From: Thiobacillus sp. | GTDB lineage: Bacteria; Pseudomonadota; Gammaproteobacteria; Burkholderiales; Thiobacillaceae | Reading direction: 5' to 3' | DNA length: 32,368 nt | Assembly: GCA_011391285.1 (NCBI GenBank) | Contig: JAABQU010000110.1 | Span: 1 to 32,368 of the forward strand | Part shown: piece after piece, positions 1 to 6,511 of the stretch | How positions within the stretch are numbered: position 1 is the first letter of the stretch | Layout of the letters: each line of letters opens with the position of its first letter | The notes under the pieces: generated by a model | Databases searched by the model: none | What the model was told of the DNA's origin: nothing | The model's input: only the letters and a program-made list of their open reading frames with translations | Position numbers and translations under genes: made by a program

Positions 1-550
1 ACAGCTGCTCCATCTCGCCGAAGAAAAAGTACGGGTGGTAATTGCTGGAGATCCCCAGGCGATCGACGACCGTCGCGCCGCGTTCGCGGATTCGGATTTC
101 CAGTGGCTCGAACAGCATCTCCAGTTCGAACACCTTGAGCGGCGGGCCGCAGAAGGTCGCAAACGGTGCCACCTGTTTGCCTTGCAGTCCGCTTGCTGTC
201 TTCAGCCAGCGGGCTACCGGAAACGACAGGTAGAGCCATTTCGGCGTACCGAGCAGCACGAGGTCGTAAGCGGACACGTCCGGAGATGTGAGCGGCCGGA
301 TTGCCTGTTCGGGCTGGGGGTAGATGCGGTGCCAGAGGCGACGGAAGCGCGCGCTCATCAAATAAATGGGAAGCAAGGGCAGCAGGGGCAGCAAGGGAAG
401 CGGCAGCAGCCACAGGCTCCAGTCACGCTCGACCCGGATGGCCTCGGTGTCGACGTCGTAGCCGCGCCGGCGCATTTCGTCAGCCAGGACTTGCGCCAGC
501 GTGGCGGTATGCCCCGTGCGCGAGTAGTGGACGATCAGGGCGCTGGGCAT
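1..550 (-). CDS. Flavodoxin-like protein, C-terminus beyond window
   Basis: An open frame runs on the minus strand from an ATG at 550 off the left edge, giving 183 codons without a stop. The N-terminus SALIVHYSRTGHTATLAQ resembles the first beta strand and FMN-phosphate loop (SRTGHT, residues 10-15) of flavodoxins. Further on, LVLLGTPKWLY and ATFCGPP fit the later FMN-contacting loops. It is therefore probably an FMN-binding redox protein, but its partner is unknown. Residues 46-65 form an unusual hydrophobic Leu/Pro stretch built on an LLP repeat, which could make it membrane-associated. It lies 40 bases downstream of trpS on the same strand and is probably the last gene seen of that operon. 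The family assignment rests on motifs only, and the C-terminal part is not visible. Confidence 0.7.
   Translation of the reverse strand, partial: MPSALIVHYSRTGHTATLAQVLADEMRRRGYDVDTEAIRVERDWSLWLLPLPLLPLLPLLPIYLMSARFRRLWHRIYPQPEQAIRPLTSPDVSAYDLVLLGTPKWLYLSFPVARWLKTASGLQGKQVAPFATFCGPPLKVFELEMLFEPLEIRIRERGATVVDRLGISSNYHPYFFFGEMEQL
371..412 (-). repeat. Imperfect 9-nt tandem repeat encoding Leu-Leu-Pro units
   Basis: About four to five imperfect 9-base units (plus-strand forms such as GGCAGCAAG, GGCAGCAGG, GGAAGCGGC) lie in frame inside the flavodoxin-like gene. On the minus strand they encode the run LLPLPLLPLLPLLP. Because the unit is a multiple of three, slippage would change the length of the hydrophobic segment without shifting the frame. 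Confidence 0.6.
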
Positions 551-590
551 GACGGTTCAATGCTTCTGACAGCGCCAGGCTGGGTCCGTT

Positions 591-1793
591 TCAGCCGAAC
601 GTCAGCCCCATCGACTCCCGCACATCGCGCATGGTGTCGCGCGCCATTTCCTGCGCCTTCTCGCAGCCGTCGGCAAGGATGTTGCGCACCTGGTCAGGGT
701 TCTCTTCGTAGTACGCAGCGCGTTCGCGGATTGGCGCGAGCTCGGCCAGCACGGCATCGATCACCGGCTGCTTGCATTCGAGGCAGCCGATGCCGGCGCT
801 GGTGCAGCCGGCGGTGACCCACTGGCGCACGCCGCCGTCTGAATACACCAGGTGGAACTGCCACACCGGGCAGTTGGCCGGGTTGCCGGGGTCGGTGCGG
901 CGCACGCGCGCGGGGTCGGTCGGCATGGTACGGATTTTCTTGGCGACCGTTTCGGGGTCTTCCCTCAACGCGATGGTGTTGTTGTAGGACTTGGACATTT
1001 TCTGTCCGTCCAGTCCGGGCATTTTCGACGCTTCGGTGAGCAGGGCCTCGGGTTCGGCGAGGATCATCTTGCCGGAGCCTTCGAGGTAACCGAACAGACG
1101 CTCGAGGTCGTTGACCGACAGGTTCTGCGCGTCGTTGAGCAGCGCCTTGGCGGATTCCAGCGCCTCCTCGTCGCCCTTTTCCTGATAGGCGGTGCGGCAC
1201 TCCTCATACACCCTCGCCTTCTTCGAACCGAGTTTCTTCACGGCGGCGCGCGCCTTGTCCTCGAACCCCGGCTCGCGACCATACAGGTGATTGAAGCGGC
1301 GGCAGATTTCCCGGGTGAATTCGATGTGCGGCACCTGGTCCTCGCCTACCGGCACCAGGTTGGCGCGGTAGATCAGGATGTCGGCGGATTGCAGCAGCGG
1401 ATAGCCAAGAAAGCCGTAGGTGGAGAGGTCCTTCTCGGTCAGCTTTTCCTGCTGGTCCTTGTAGGTGGGCACGCGTTCCAGCCAGCCCAGCGGCGTCATC
1501 TTCGACAGCAGGAGATGCAGTTCAGCATGCTCGATCACGCGTGACTGCACGAACAGCGTGGCCTGCGCCGGATCGACGCCGGCGGCGAGCCAGTCGATGG
1601 TCATGTCGCGCACGTTCTCCTCGATCATCTGCGGCGTGTCGTAGTGCGTGGTCAGCGCATGCCAGTCGGCGACGAAGAACAGGCACTGATATTCGTTCTG
1701 CAGGCGCAGCCAGTTTTTGAGTACGCCATGGTAGTGGCCAAGGTGCAGGCGCCCGGTGGGGCGCATGCCGGAGAGAACGCGGTCGGAATACAT
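591..1793 (-). CDS. trpS: Tryptophanyl-tRNA synthetase, long form
   Basis: Class I aminoacyl-tRNA synthetase that charges tRNA-Trp with tryptophan using ATP in the cytosol. The protein begins MYSDRVLSGMRPTGRLHLGH. The HIGH-type motif is HLGH at residues 17-20 and the KMSKS loop is exactly KMSKS at 265-269. At 400 residues it is longer than the roughly 330-residue E. coli type. The extra segment lies between about 185 and 250, just before KMSKS, and there is a Cys-containing stretch GCLECK near 355. I chose the ATG at 1793 because homologues start MYxDRVLSGMRPTG. An in-frame TTG at 1805 would add only MTSN. No Shine-Dalgarno sequence precedes either start. A repeat-like sequence occupies the leader, and the M50 protease gene ends 34 bases upstream. 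Confidence 0.95.
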   Translation of the reverse strand: MYSDRVLSGMRPTGRLHLGHYHGVLKNWLRLQNEYQCLFFVADWHALTTHYDTPQMIEENVRDMTIDWLAAGVDPAQATLFVQSRVIEHAELHLLLSKMTPLGWLERVPTYKDQQEKLTEKDLSTYGFLGYPLLQSADILIYRANLVPVGEDQVPHIEFTREICRRFNHLYGREPGFEDKARAAVKKLGSKKARVYEECRTAYQEKGDEEALESAKALLNDAQNLSVNDLERLFGYLEGSGKMILAEPEALLTEASKMPGLDGQKMSKSYNNTIALREDPETVAKKIRTMPTDPARVRRTDPGNPANCPVWQFHLVYSDGGVRQWVTAGCTSAGIGCLECKQPVIDAVLAELAPIRERAAYYEENPDQVRNILADGCEKAQEMARDTMRDVRESMGLTFG

Positions 1794-1800
1794 GTTAGAG

Positions 1801-1827
1801 GTCAAGATTCAGGGTTGGGGATAAGGG
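1801..1827 (-). repeat. Dispersed GATTCAGGG-type repeat in the trpS leader
   Basis: The spacer between the M50 protease gene and trpS consists of GGG-rich short units (GATTCAGGG, GGGGATAAGGG, GGTCAGG on the plus strand). On the minus strand, the 13-mer CCCAACCCTGAAT (1807-1819) occurs again, in the same orientation relative to the downstream gene, in the dnaJ leader at 13293-13305. It occupies the position where a ribosome binding site would be expected. Confidence 0.55.
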
Positions 1828-2535
1828 TCAGGCCAGCACGACCTGGATCAGGCCGACCAGTTGCGCCGCTTCGAGGCCGGTGACGAGCGCAACGAGGCCG
1901 ATGAACAGGCCGATGAGCGGCCACAGGATGATGCCGAGCACACCGGTGAACAGCAGCGCGAGCAGGATGAACAGGCCATACGGCTCCAGCCGGGCAAACT
2001 GCATGGCCTGCTTCACCGGCAGCAGGCTGACGGCGATGCGGCCACCGTCGAGCGGCGGCAACGGGATGAGATTCAGGGCCATCAGGATGACGTTGATGAA
2101 CACGCCGGCTGCGCCCATGTACGCCAGCGGCTTGGTAAGAAACTCGCTTTGCAGGCCGATGGCCAGTTGAATCATCAGCGCCCAGAACACCGCCATGACC
2201 AGGTTGATGCCGGGACCGGCCGCAGCCACCCACAGCATGTCCTGCTTGGGGCGGCGCAGGTGGGCGAAGTTGACCGGCACCGGCTTGGCCCAGCCGAACA
2301 GGATCGCCCCGCCGCCGAGCAGCTTGCTGGTCAGCAGGATCACCAACGGGACCAGGATGGTGCCGACCAGGTCGATATGCTTGATGGGGTTGGCGGTGAT
2401 GCGTCCTGCTGCGGCGGCGGTCATGTCGCCGAAGTAGCGCGCGACATAGCCATGCGCGGCTTCGTGCAGGGTGATGGCGAAAATCACCGGCAGCGCGAAC
2501 ACGGCGATTTTTCCGGCCAGGGTCAGTTCTTCCAT
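1828..2535 (-). CDS. Site-2 protease family (M50) membrane metalloprotease
   Basis: Small polytopic membrane protein of 235 residues in the M50/S2P family. These zinc proteases cut substrates within the membrane. The zinc motif HEAAH is at residues 24-28 inside the first hydrophobic segment. The second conserved motif, NLIPLPPLDGG at 155-165, supplies the third metal ligand (Asp163). Further transmembrane segments lie near 58-70, 100-125 and 185-230. There is no PDZ domain, so it belongs to the minimal class and not to RseP. Its substrate cannot be told from the sequence. The gene starts 5 bases after yciO ends, and trpS follows, so it is most likely co-transcribed with both. Confidence 0.9.
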   Translation of the reverse strand: MEELTLAGKIAVFALPVIFAITLHEAAHGYVARYFGDMTAAAAGRITANPIKHIDLVGTILVPLVILLTSKLLGGGAILFGWAKPVPVNFAHLRRPKQDMLWVAAAGPGINLVMAVFWALMIQLAIGLQSEFLTKPLAYMGAAGVFINVILMALNLIPLPPLDGGRIAVSLLPVKQAMQFARLEPYGLFILLALLFTGVLGIILWPLIGLFIGLVALVTGLEAAQLVGLIQVVLA

Positions 2536-2540
2536 TCCCC

Positions 2541-3164
2541 TTAGCTTTCGAAATCCGCGGTATCGCCTTTGCCGAAGCGCACCACGACCGGCTCATCGGT
2601 GGTGAGGTCGACCACGGTGGTGGCAGTGAGGCCGCAGGCACCGCCGTCGATGACCAGGTCGACCAGATGTTCCAGGCGTTCGCGGATTTCCCACGGTTCG
2701 GTCAGCGGCACATCTTCGCCGTACAGCAGCAGCGTGGACGACAGGATGGGCTCGCCGAGTTCGGCCAGCAGGGCCTGCACGATGGGATGATCGGGCACCC
2801 GCAATCCGATGGTGTCGTGCTTCTTGTGCAGCAGCCGCTTCGGCACTTCGCGGGTGCCGCGCAGGATGAAGGTATAGGCGCCGGGGGTATGCGCCTTCAG
2901 AAAGCGAAACTGGGTGTTGTCCACCTGGGCGTAGCGGCCGAGCTCGGACAGATCACGACAGATCAGCGTGAGGTCATGCCCGCTGTCGAGTCCGCGCACC
3001 GACAGCAGCCGCATCGCCGCTTCCTTGTCGCCGATGTGGCAACCCAGCGCATAGCAGGAGTCGGTGGGATAGACGATCACGCCGCCGCGCTTGAGGATGT
3101 CGACCGCTTGCTGGATCAGCCGCGGTTGCGGATTGTCGGCATGGATATTGAAGAATTGCGCCAT
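2541..3164 (-). CDS. yciO: YciO/Sua5/YrdC family protein
   Basis: A 207-residue member of the Sua5/YrdC/YciO family. Sua5 and YrdC make threonylcarbamoyl-AMP for the t6A modification of tRNA, whereas the exact role of YciO is less settled. The RNA- and nucleotide-binding core is recognisable from KRGGVIVYPTDSCYALGC near residues 25-42, the central LRVPDHP, and the C-terminal LVIDGG and VVRFGKGD segments. Its length, the lack of a C-terminal Sua5 domain and the linkage to the PHP-domain gene rnm favour YciO over the main TsaC enzyme. It starts 6 bases after rnm ends and precedes the M50 protease gene by 5 bases, so the genes are tightly packed. Confidence 0.88.
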   Translation of the reverse strand: MAQFFNIHADNPQPRLIQQAVDILKRGGVIVYPTDSCYALGCHIGDKEAAMRLLSVRGLDSGHDLTLICRDLSELGRYAQVDNTQFRFLKAHTPGAYTFILRGTREVPKRLLHKKHDTIGLRVPDHPIVQALLAELGEPILSSTLLLYGEDVPLTEPWEIRERLEHLVDLVIDGGACGLTATTVVDLTTDEPVVVRFGKGDTADFES

Positions 3165-3170
3165 ACGGTC

Positions 3171-4034
3171 TCAGGCCGGGGATAGGGAAAGGTGCGATGC
3201 GAGTTCGGGCCAGTCCTGCCAGACCGGCTGGCAGTAATGCGGCAGCGCGGGCAGGCGGCCGATGTCGATGCCTTCGCCCGGCGCATGAAAATCGGCACCG
3301 CGCGAGGCCTTGAGGCCGAACGCGCGCGCCAGGTCGGCGAACTTGCCGTACTCGGATGGATGGTGACTGCCGGTGATGACTTCGATGCCCTCGCCACCCA
3401 GCGCGCGGAAGGCGTCGAGCAGCAAATGCAGTTCGCGCGCGTTGAAAGCGTAGCGTCCCGGGTGCGCGATGACCGCCATGCCGCCGCTGGCGCGGATCCA
3501 GCCGACGGCGTTTTCCAGCGAGGTCCACTCGTGCTCGACATAGCCGGGATTGCCGCGCGTGAGATAGCGCCGAAACGCGCTGCGCATGTCTGGCGCATGG
3601 CCCTGCGCCACCAGCCAGCGCGCAAAGTGCGTGCGCCCCACCATCTCCTTGTTGACGGCGAAGTCGTAGGCGCCCTCGTAGGCGCCGGCGATGCCGGACT
3701 TCGCCAGGTCGTCCCCCATGCGGCGGGCGCGTTCGATGCGGCCCAGGCGAATGGCCTTCAAACCCGCGGCCAGTTCGGGATGCTTGGGATCAATGCGCAG
3801 GCCAACGATGTGGACGGTCTGCCCGCTCCAGCTCACCGAGATTTCGACGCCCGGGATCAGCGTCAGGCCAGCGGCGGCGGCCGCCGCCTGCGCAGCAGCG
3901 ATCCCCGCCACGTCATCATGGTCGGTAAGGGCGAGCGCCTGCACGCCGTTGGCCGCTGCGCGGGCAACCACTTCGGCGGGCGGCAATACGCCGTCGGACA
4001 CATTGGAATGGCAATGCAGATCGATATTGAGCAT
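3171..4034 (-). CDS. rnm: PHP-domain 5'-3' exoribonuclease (RNase AM, formerly YciV/TrpH)
   Basis: Protein of 287 residues from the PHP superfamily. The E. coli homologue RNase AM trims the 5' ends of rRNAs, and related enzymes act on 3',5'-bisphosphonucleotides. Metal ligands are visible in order: DLHCHS (His7, His9) and Asp14, LTDHDD (Asp38, His39), PGVEIS (Glu64), VIAHPGRYA in the middle, GSHHP, and the closing GADFHAPGE. The order rnm-yciO matches that seen in enterobacteria. It is the first gene of the minus-strand operon that continues through yciO, the M50 protease, trpS and the flavodoxin-like gene. The start is the ATG at 4034, with MLNIDLHCHS typical for the family. Confidence 0.88.
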   Translation of the reverse strand: MLNIDLHCHSNVSDGVLPPAEVVARAAANGVQALALTDHDDVAGIAAAQAAAAAAGLTLIPGVEISVSWSGQTVHIVGLRIDPKHPELAAGLKAIRLGRIERARRMGDDLAKSGIAGAYEGAYDFAVNKEMVGRTHFARWLVAQGHAPDMRSAFRRYLTRGNPGYVEHEWTSLENAVGWIRASGGMAVIAHPGRYAFNARELHLLLDAFRALGGEGIEVITGSHHPSEYGKFADLARAFGLKASRGADFHAPGEGIDIGRLPALPHYCQPVWQDWPELASHLSLSPA

Positions 4035-4086
4035 CGATGATCGGGATCAGGAGACCCGCGCCAAAAGCGCTTGGTCAGGAGGGGGA

Positions 4087-4114
4087 ATCATAGCAAAATA
4101 AGCGGCCGCCCGAA
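4087..4114 (-). promoter_or_regulatory. Possible promoter of the rnm operon
   Basis: On the minus strand a good -10 hexamer, TATGAT (4087-4092), lies about 50 bases upstream of the rnm start. At a 16-base spacing the -35 position reads TTCGGG, a poor match. The call rests mainly on the -10 box and on its place in the divergent spacer between rnm and yciB. Confidence 0.35.
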
Positions 4115-4154
4115 TTACAGTGGGGCGGGCACCTGCCTGAACGATAAAAGCCTG

Positions 4155-4802
4155 ATGAAAAAACTGCTGTTCGATCTGTTCCCCGTCATCGTCTTCTTCA
4201 TCGCCTACAAAGTGGGCGATGCCAATGCCGAGGCCACGCGAACCCTGATGGCCAGCGTCGGCCTGCCGCAGCCGACCGGAACGGGGGAAAAACCCGGCAT
4301 CTACCTCGCCACCCTGGTCGCCATCATCGCAAGCTTCGGGCAGATCGGCTGGGTCAAGCTGCGCGGCCACAAGGTCGAAACCATGCTTTGGGTCACGCTG
4401 GGCATCATCGTGGTGTTCGGCGGCGCCACCCTGTGGCTGCATGACGAAAGCTTCATCAAGTGGAAACCGACCGTGCTGTACTGGATTTTTGCGGCCATCA
4501 TTTTTGGCGCCGCAGCCTTCGGCCGCAACATCATTCGCAGCCTGATGGGCAAGCAAATGGAACTTCCAGACATCGCATGGGGTCGGTTGAATGCAAGCTG
4601 GGGTGGATTTTTTGCCTTCATGGGGCTTGCAAATCTGATAGTCGCCTTCAACTTCTCGACTGACGCGTGGGTCAACTTCAAGCTGTTTGGCAGCCTGGGG
4701 CTGATGCTGGTGTTCGTAATCGGTCAGAGCATGATGCTGACCCGGTATCTGGATCAGGCCGATCTGGATCGAACTCAACTGGACAAGAAAGAAAAGCAAT
4801 AA
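4155..4802 (+). CDS. yciB: Inner membrane septation protein YciB (IspZ)
   Basis: Polytopic inner membrane protein of 215 residues in the YciB/IspZ family, which is linked to cell-envelope synthesis and septation. The start [19 protein letters not shown] is the family hallmark. About five hydrophobic segments follow, including [17 protein letters not shown] and [18 protein letters not shown]. The conserved [10 protein letters not shown] and the late [16 protein letters not shown] are also present. The ATG at 4155 is chosen over an open frame reaching back to 4071 because it matches the family N-terminus. The hydrophilic tail ([16 protein letters not shown]) is slightly long. The stop TAA overlaps the ATG of yciI by one base, so translation is probably coupled. 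Confidence 0.92.
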   Translation: MKKLLFDLFPVIVFFIAYKVGDANAEATRTLMASVGLPQPTGTGEKPGIYLATLVAIIASFGQIGWVKLRGHKVETMLWVTLGIIVVFGGATLWLHDESFIKWKPTVLYWIFAAIIFGAAAFGRNIIRSLMGKQMELPDIAWGRLNASWGGFFAFMGLANLIVAFNFSTDAWVNFKLFGSLGLMLVFVIGQSMMLTRYLDQADLDRTQLDKKEKQ

Positions 4803-5104
4803 TGTTCTACGCCCTCGTCGGGCAGGATGTGTCCGACAGCCTCGAGCGGCGACTTGCCGCTCGCCCCGCCCATCTGCAACGCCTGCAGGCATTGCAGCAG
4901 GCCGGACGCCTGCTGCTGGCGGGCCCCTTCCCCAACATCGACAGCAACGACCCCGGTACTGCAGGTTTTTGCGGCAGCCTGATCGTCGCCGAATTCGACA
5001 CCCTGGCCGACGCGCAGGCGTGGGCCGATGCTGATCCCTACGTGGCCGCGGGCGTCTATGCCAGCGTCAGCGTCAAACCCTTCAAGAAAGTCTTTCCCGC
5101 ATGA
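4802..5104 (+). CDS. yciI: YciI family protein
   Basis: A 100-residue protein with the ferredoxin-like YciI fold, related to dimeric alpha-beta-barrel proteins. The segment [20 protein letters not shown], the GPF loop and [12 protein letters not shown] carry the His and Asp residues conserved in the family. The reaction is unknown. The ATG at 4802 overlaps the yciB stop (TAATG), and its own TGA overlaps the bolA start (ATGA). The order yciB-yciI-bolA is common in beta- and gammaproteobacteria and suggests a linked envelope or redox housekeeping role. Confidence 0.9.
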   Translation: MFYALVGQDVSDSLERRLAARPAHLQRLQALQQAGRLLLAGPFPNIDSNDPGTAGFCGSLIVAEFDTLADAQAWADADPYVAAGVYASVSVKPFKKVFPA

Positions 5105-5364
5105 GCACGGCCGATCTGATCCGCCAGCGCCTCGCCGCACTGGAACCCGAAACCTTTACGCTGGAGGATGAAAGCGCCCAGCATAAGGGCCATGCCGGCG
5201 CTGCCTCGGGCGGCGGCCATTTTCGTTTGACCCTGGTGTCGCCCAAATTCCGCGACCTCCCGACCCTCGCCCGTCACCGCCTGGTGTACGAGGCCATGGG
5301 CGAACTCATGCAGCGCGAGATCCACGCGCTGTCGATTACCGCTTTAACCCCCGAAGAACTGTAA
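5101..5364 (+). CDS. bolA: BolA family protein
   Basis: An 87-residue BolA-family protein with a class II KH-like fold. BolA proteins pair with monothiol glutaredoxins to handle [2Fe-2S] clusters, and some also bind DNA. The signature [21 protein letters not shown] contains the conserved R-H-R (His near residue 59), followed by the C-terminal [13 protein letters not shown]. The loop between strands 1 and 2 ([19 protein letters not shown]) carries several His residues that could be cluster ligands. It overlaps yciI by four bases (ATGA). It could be named BolA or IbaG, and the sequence alone does not settle which. Confidence 0.9.
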   Translation: MSTADLIRQRLAALEPETFTLEDESAQHKGHAGAASGGGHFRLTLVSPKFRDLPTLARHRLVYEAMGELMQREIHALSITALTPEEL

Positions 5365-5375
5365 AAGGACCCCAC

Positions 5376-6212
5376 ATGCGCATTGCTCTTCTCCCGACCC
5401 TTATCCTGTTGGCCCTCTCCCCGCTGGCTCAGGCGCAAGCTCCTGCACCCGATGTAGCCACGCCTGCACCCGAAGCCGTCACGCCGACAGCCGGCGCCAG
5501 CAAGCCACTGGCCGTGGTCAACGGCCGTGAAATTCCCGCGCTGTATGGCGAACTGGTCAAGCGCGAAATGGGCCAGGGCCAAGCTGATTCGCCTCAACTG
5601 GATGCCCGCGTGCGCGAGTCGCTGATCAACCTGGAACTGCTGTCACGCGCCGCCTTGGACAAGGGCCTCGACAAGGACCCGAACCTGGCTGCCAGCCTGG
5701 ACATCCGCCGCAAGGACATCCTGGCCAAGGCCTACCTGGAAGACTACGTCAAGGCCCATCCGGTGACCGAGCCTGAGATTCAGGCCATGTACGACAAGGC
5801 CAAGGCCGAGCCCGCCGAGCCGGAATACCGCGCGCACCACATCCTGGTGAAGACCGAGGCGGAAGCCAAGAAAATCATTGCCGACCTTGGCAAGAAGGCC
5901 AAATTCGAGGATCTGGCCAAGAAGCACTCGCAAGATCCCGGCTCGGCCAAGAACGGTGGCGCACTCGACTGGTCGGACCGCCGGGCCTACGTGCCCGAGT
6001 TCTCAAACGCGCTCGCCAGCCTGAAAAAGGGCGAGACCACCAAGACGCCGGTGAAGACGCAATTCGGCTACCACGTCATCCGCCTCGACGACACCCGCCA
6101 GCCGCAGATCCCGCCGCTGGATGTCGTGCGCGGCGAAATCGTCAAGCAATTGCAGCAACAGCGCGTCCGCGACGCCATCACGGCAACGCGCGCCGGTGCA
6201 AAAATCGATTAA
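5376..6212 (+). CDS. Periplasmic parvulin-type peptidyl-prolyl isomerase
   Basis: A 278-residue exported PPIC-type peptidyl-prolyl cis-trans isomerase, likely a folding helper for periplasmic or outer-membrane proteins. A signal peptide covers residues 1-20 (hydrophobic core [18 protein letters not shown]). It is followed by a Pro/Ala-rich linker with repeated ATPAPEA-like units, then a SurA/PrsA-type N-terminal helical region (about 45-145). The parvulin domain is at about 150-245, with [31 protein letters not shown] and [10 protein letters not shown]. It follows bolA by 11 bases and is probably in the same operon. A strong hairpin and then the hfq-like gene lie downstream. Confidence 0.9.
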   Translation: MRIALLPTLILLALSPLAQAQAPAPDVATPAPEAVTPTAGASKPLAVVNGREIPALYGELVKREMGQGQADSPQLDARVRESLINLELLSRAALDKGLDKDPNLAASLDIRRKDILAKAYLEDYVKAHPVTEPEIQAMYDKAKAEPAEPEYRAHHILVKTEAEAKKIIADLGKKAKFEDLAKKHSQDPGSAKNGGALDWSDRRAYVPEFSNALASLKKGETTKTPVKTQFGYHVIRLDDTRQPQIPPLDVVRGEIVKQLQQQRVRDAITATRAGAKID

Positions 6213-6227
6213 TCAGCTAATAATGAT

Positions 6228-6249
6228 TGAAGGGGGATTGCCCCCTTCA
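6228..6249 (+). promoter_or_regulatory. Perfect 9-bp hairpin upstream of the hfq-like gene
   Basis: The two arms TGAAGGGGG (6228-6236) and CCCCCTTCA (6241-6249) pair perfectly around a four-base ATTG loop. No T-run follows, so it is a weak candidate for a factor-independent terminator of the parvulin gene. It ends six bases before the AGGGAG ribosome binding site (6256-6261) of the hfq-like gene and could affect access to it. Confidence 0.7.
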
Positions 6250-6267
6250 TCTAACAGGGAGCCAAAA

Positions 6268-6510
6268 ATGGCCAAAGAACATAATCAACTGCAGGATCTA
6301 TTCCTGAATACGCTGCGCAAAGAGCGCATCCCGGTATCGGTGTTTCTGGTCAATGGCATCAAGCTGATGGGCCGGATCGAATCGTTCGATCAGTTCGTGG
6401 TGCTGCTGAAAGGCCAGGACCAGGCGGCACAGATGATTTTCAAGCACGCCATCTCGACCATCTCGCCCTCGCGCGAAGTGGTGCTGCCGCCGCGCGAAGC
6501 CGAGGCCTGA
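6268..6510 (+). CDS. hfq: Divergent Hfq-family RNA-binding protein
   Basis: An 80-residue Sm-like Hfq protein, expected to form a hexameric ring that binds sRNAs and mRNAs. The Sm1 core [20 protein letters not shown] and the Sm2 motif [12 protein letters not shown] are clear. The rim basic patch (LRKER) and the proximal LQD near the N-terminus are retained. Compared with E. coli Hfq, the loop after VVLLK is two residues longer (GQDQAAQ against NTVSQ). Tyr25 of the distal face is Phe, YKHA is FKHA, and the Pro after LQD is Leu. The ATG at 6268 has AGGGAG six bases upstream. The gene is not flanked by der and hflX, the usual partners of hfq in this class, so it may be a second Hfq. It ends one base from the convergent glycosyltransferase gene. 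Confidence 0.85.
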   Translation: MAKEHNQLQDLFLNTLRKERIPVSVFLVNGIKLMGRIESFDQFVVLLKGQDQAAQMIFKHAISTISPSREVVLPPREAEA

Positions 6511-6511
6511 C

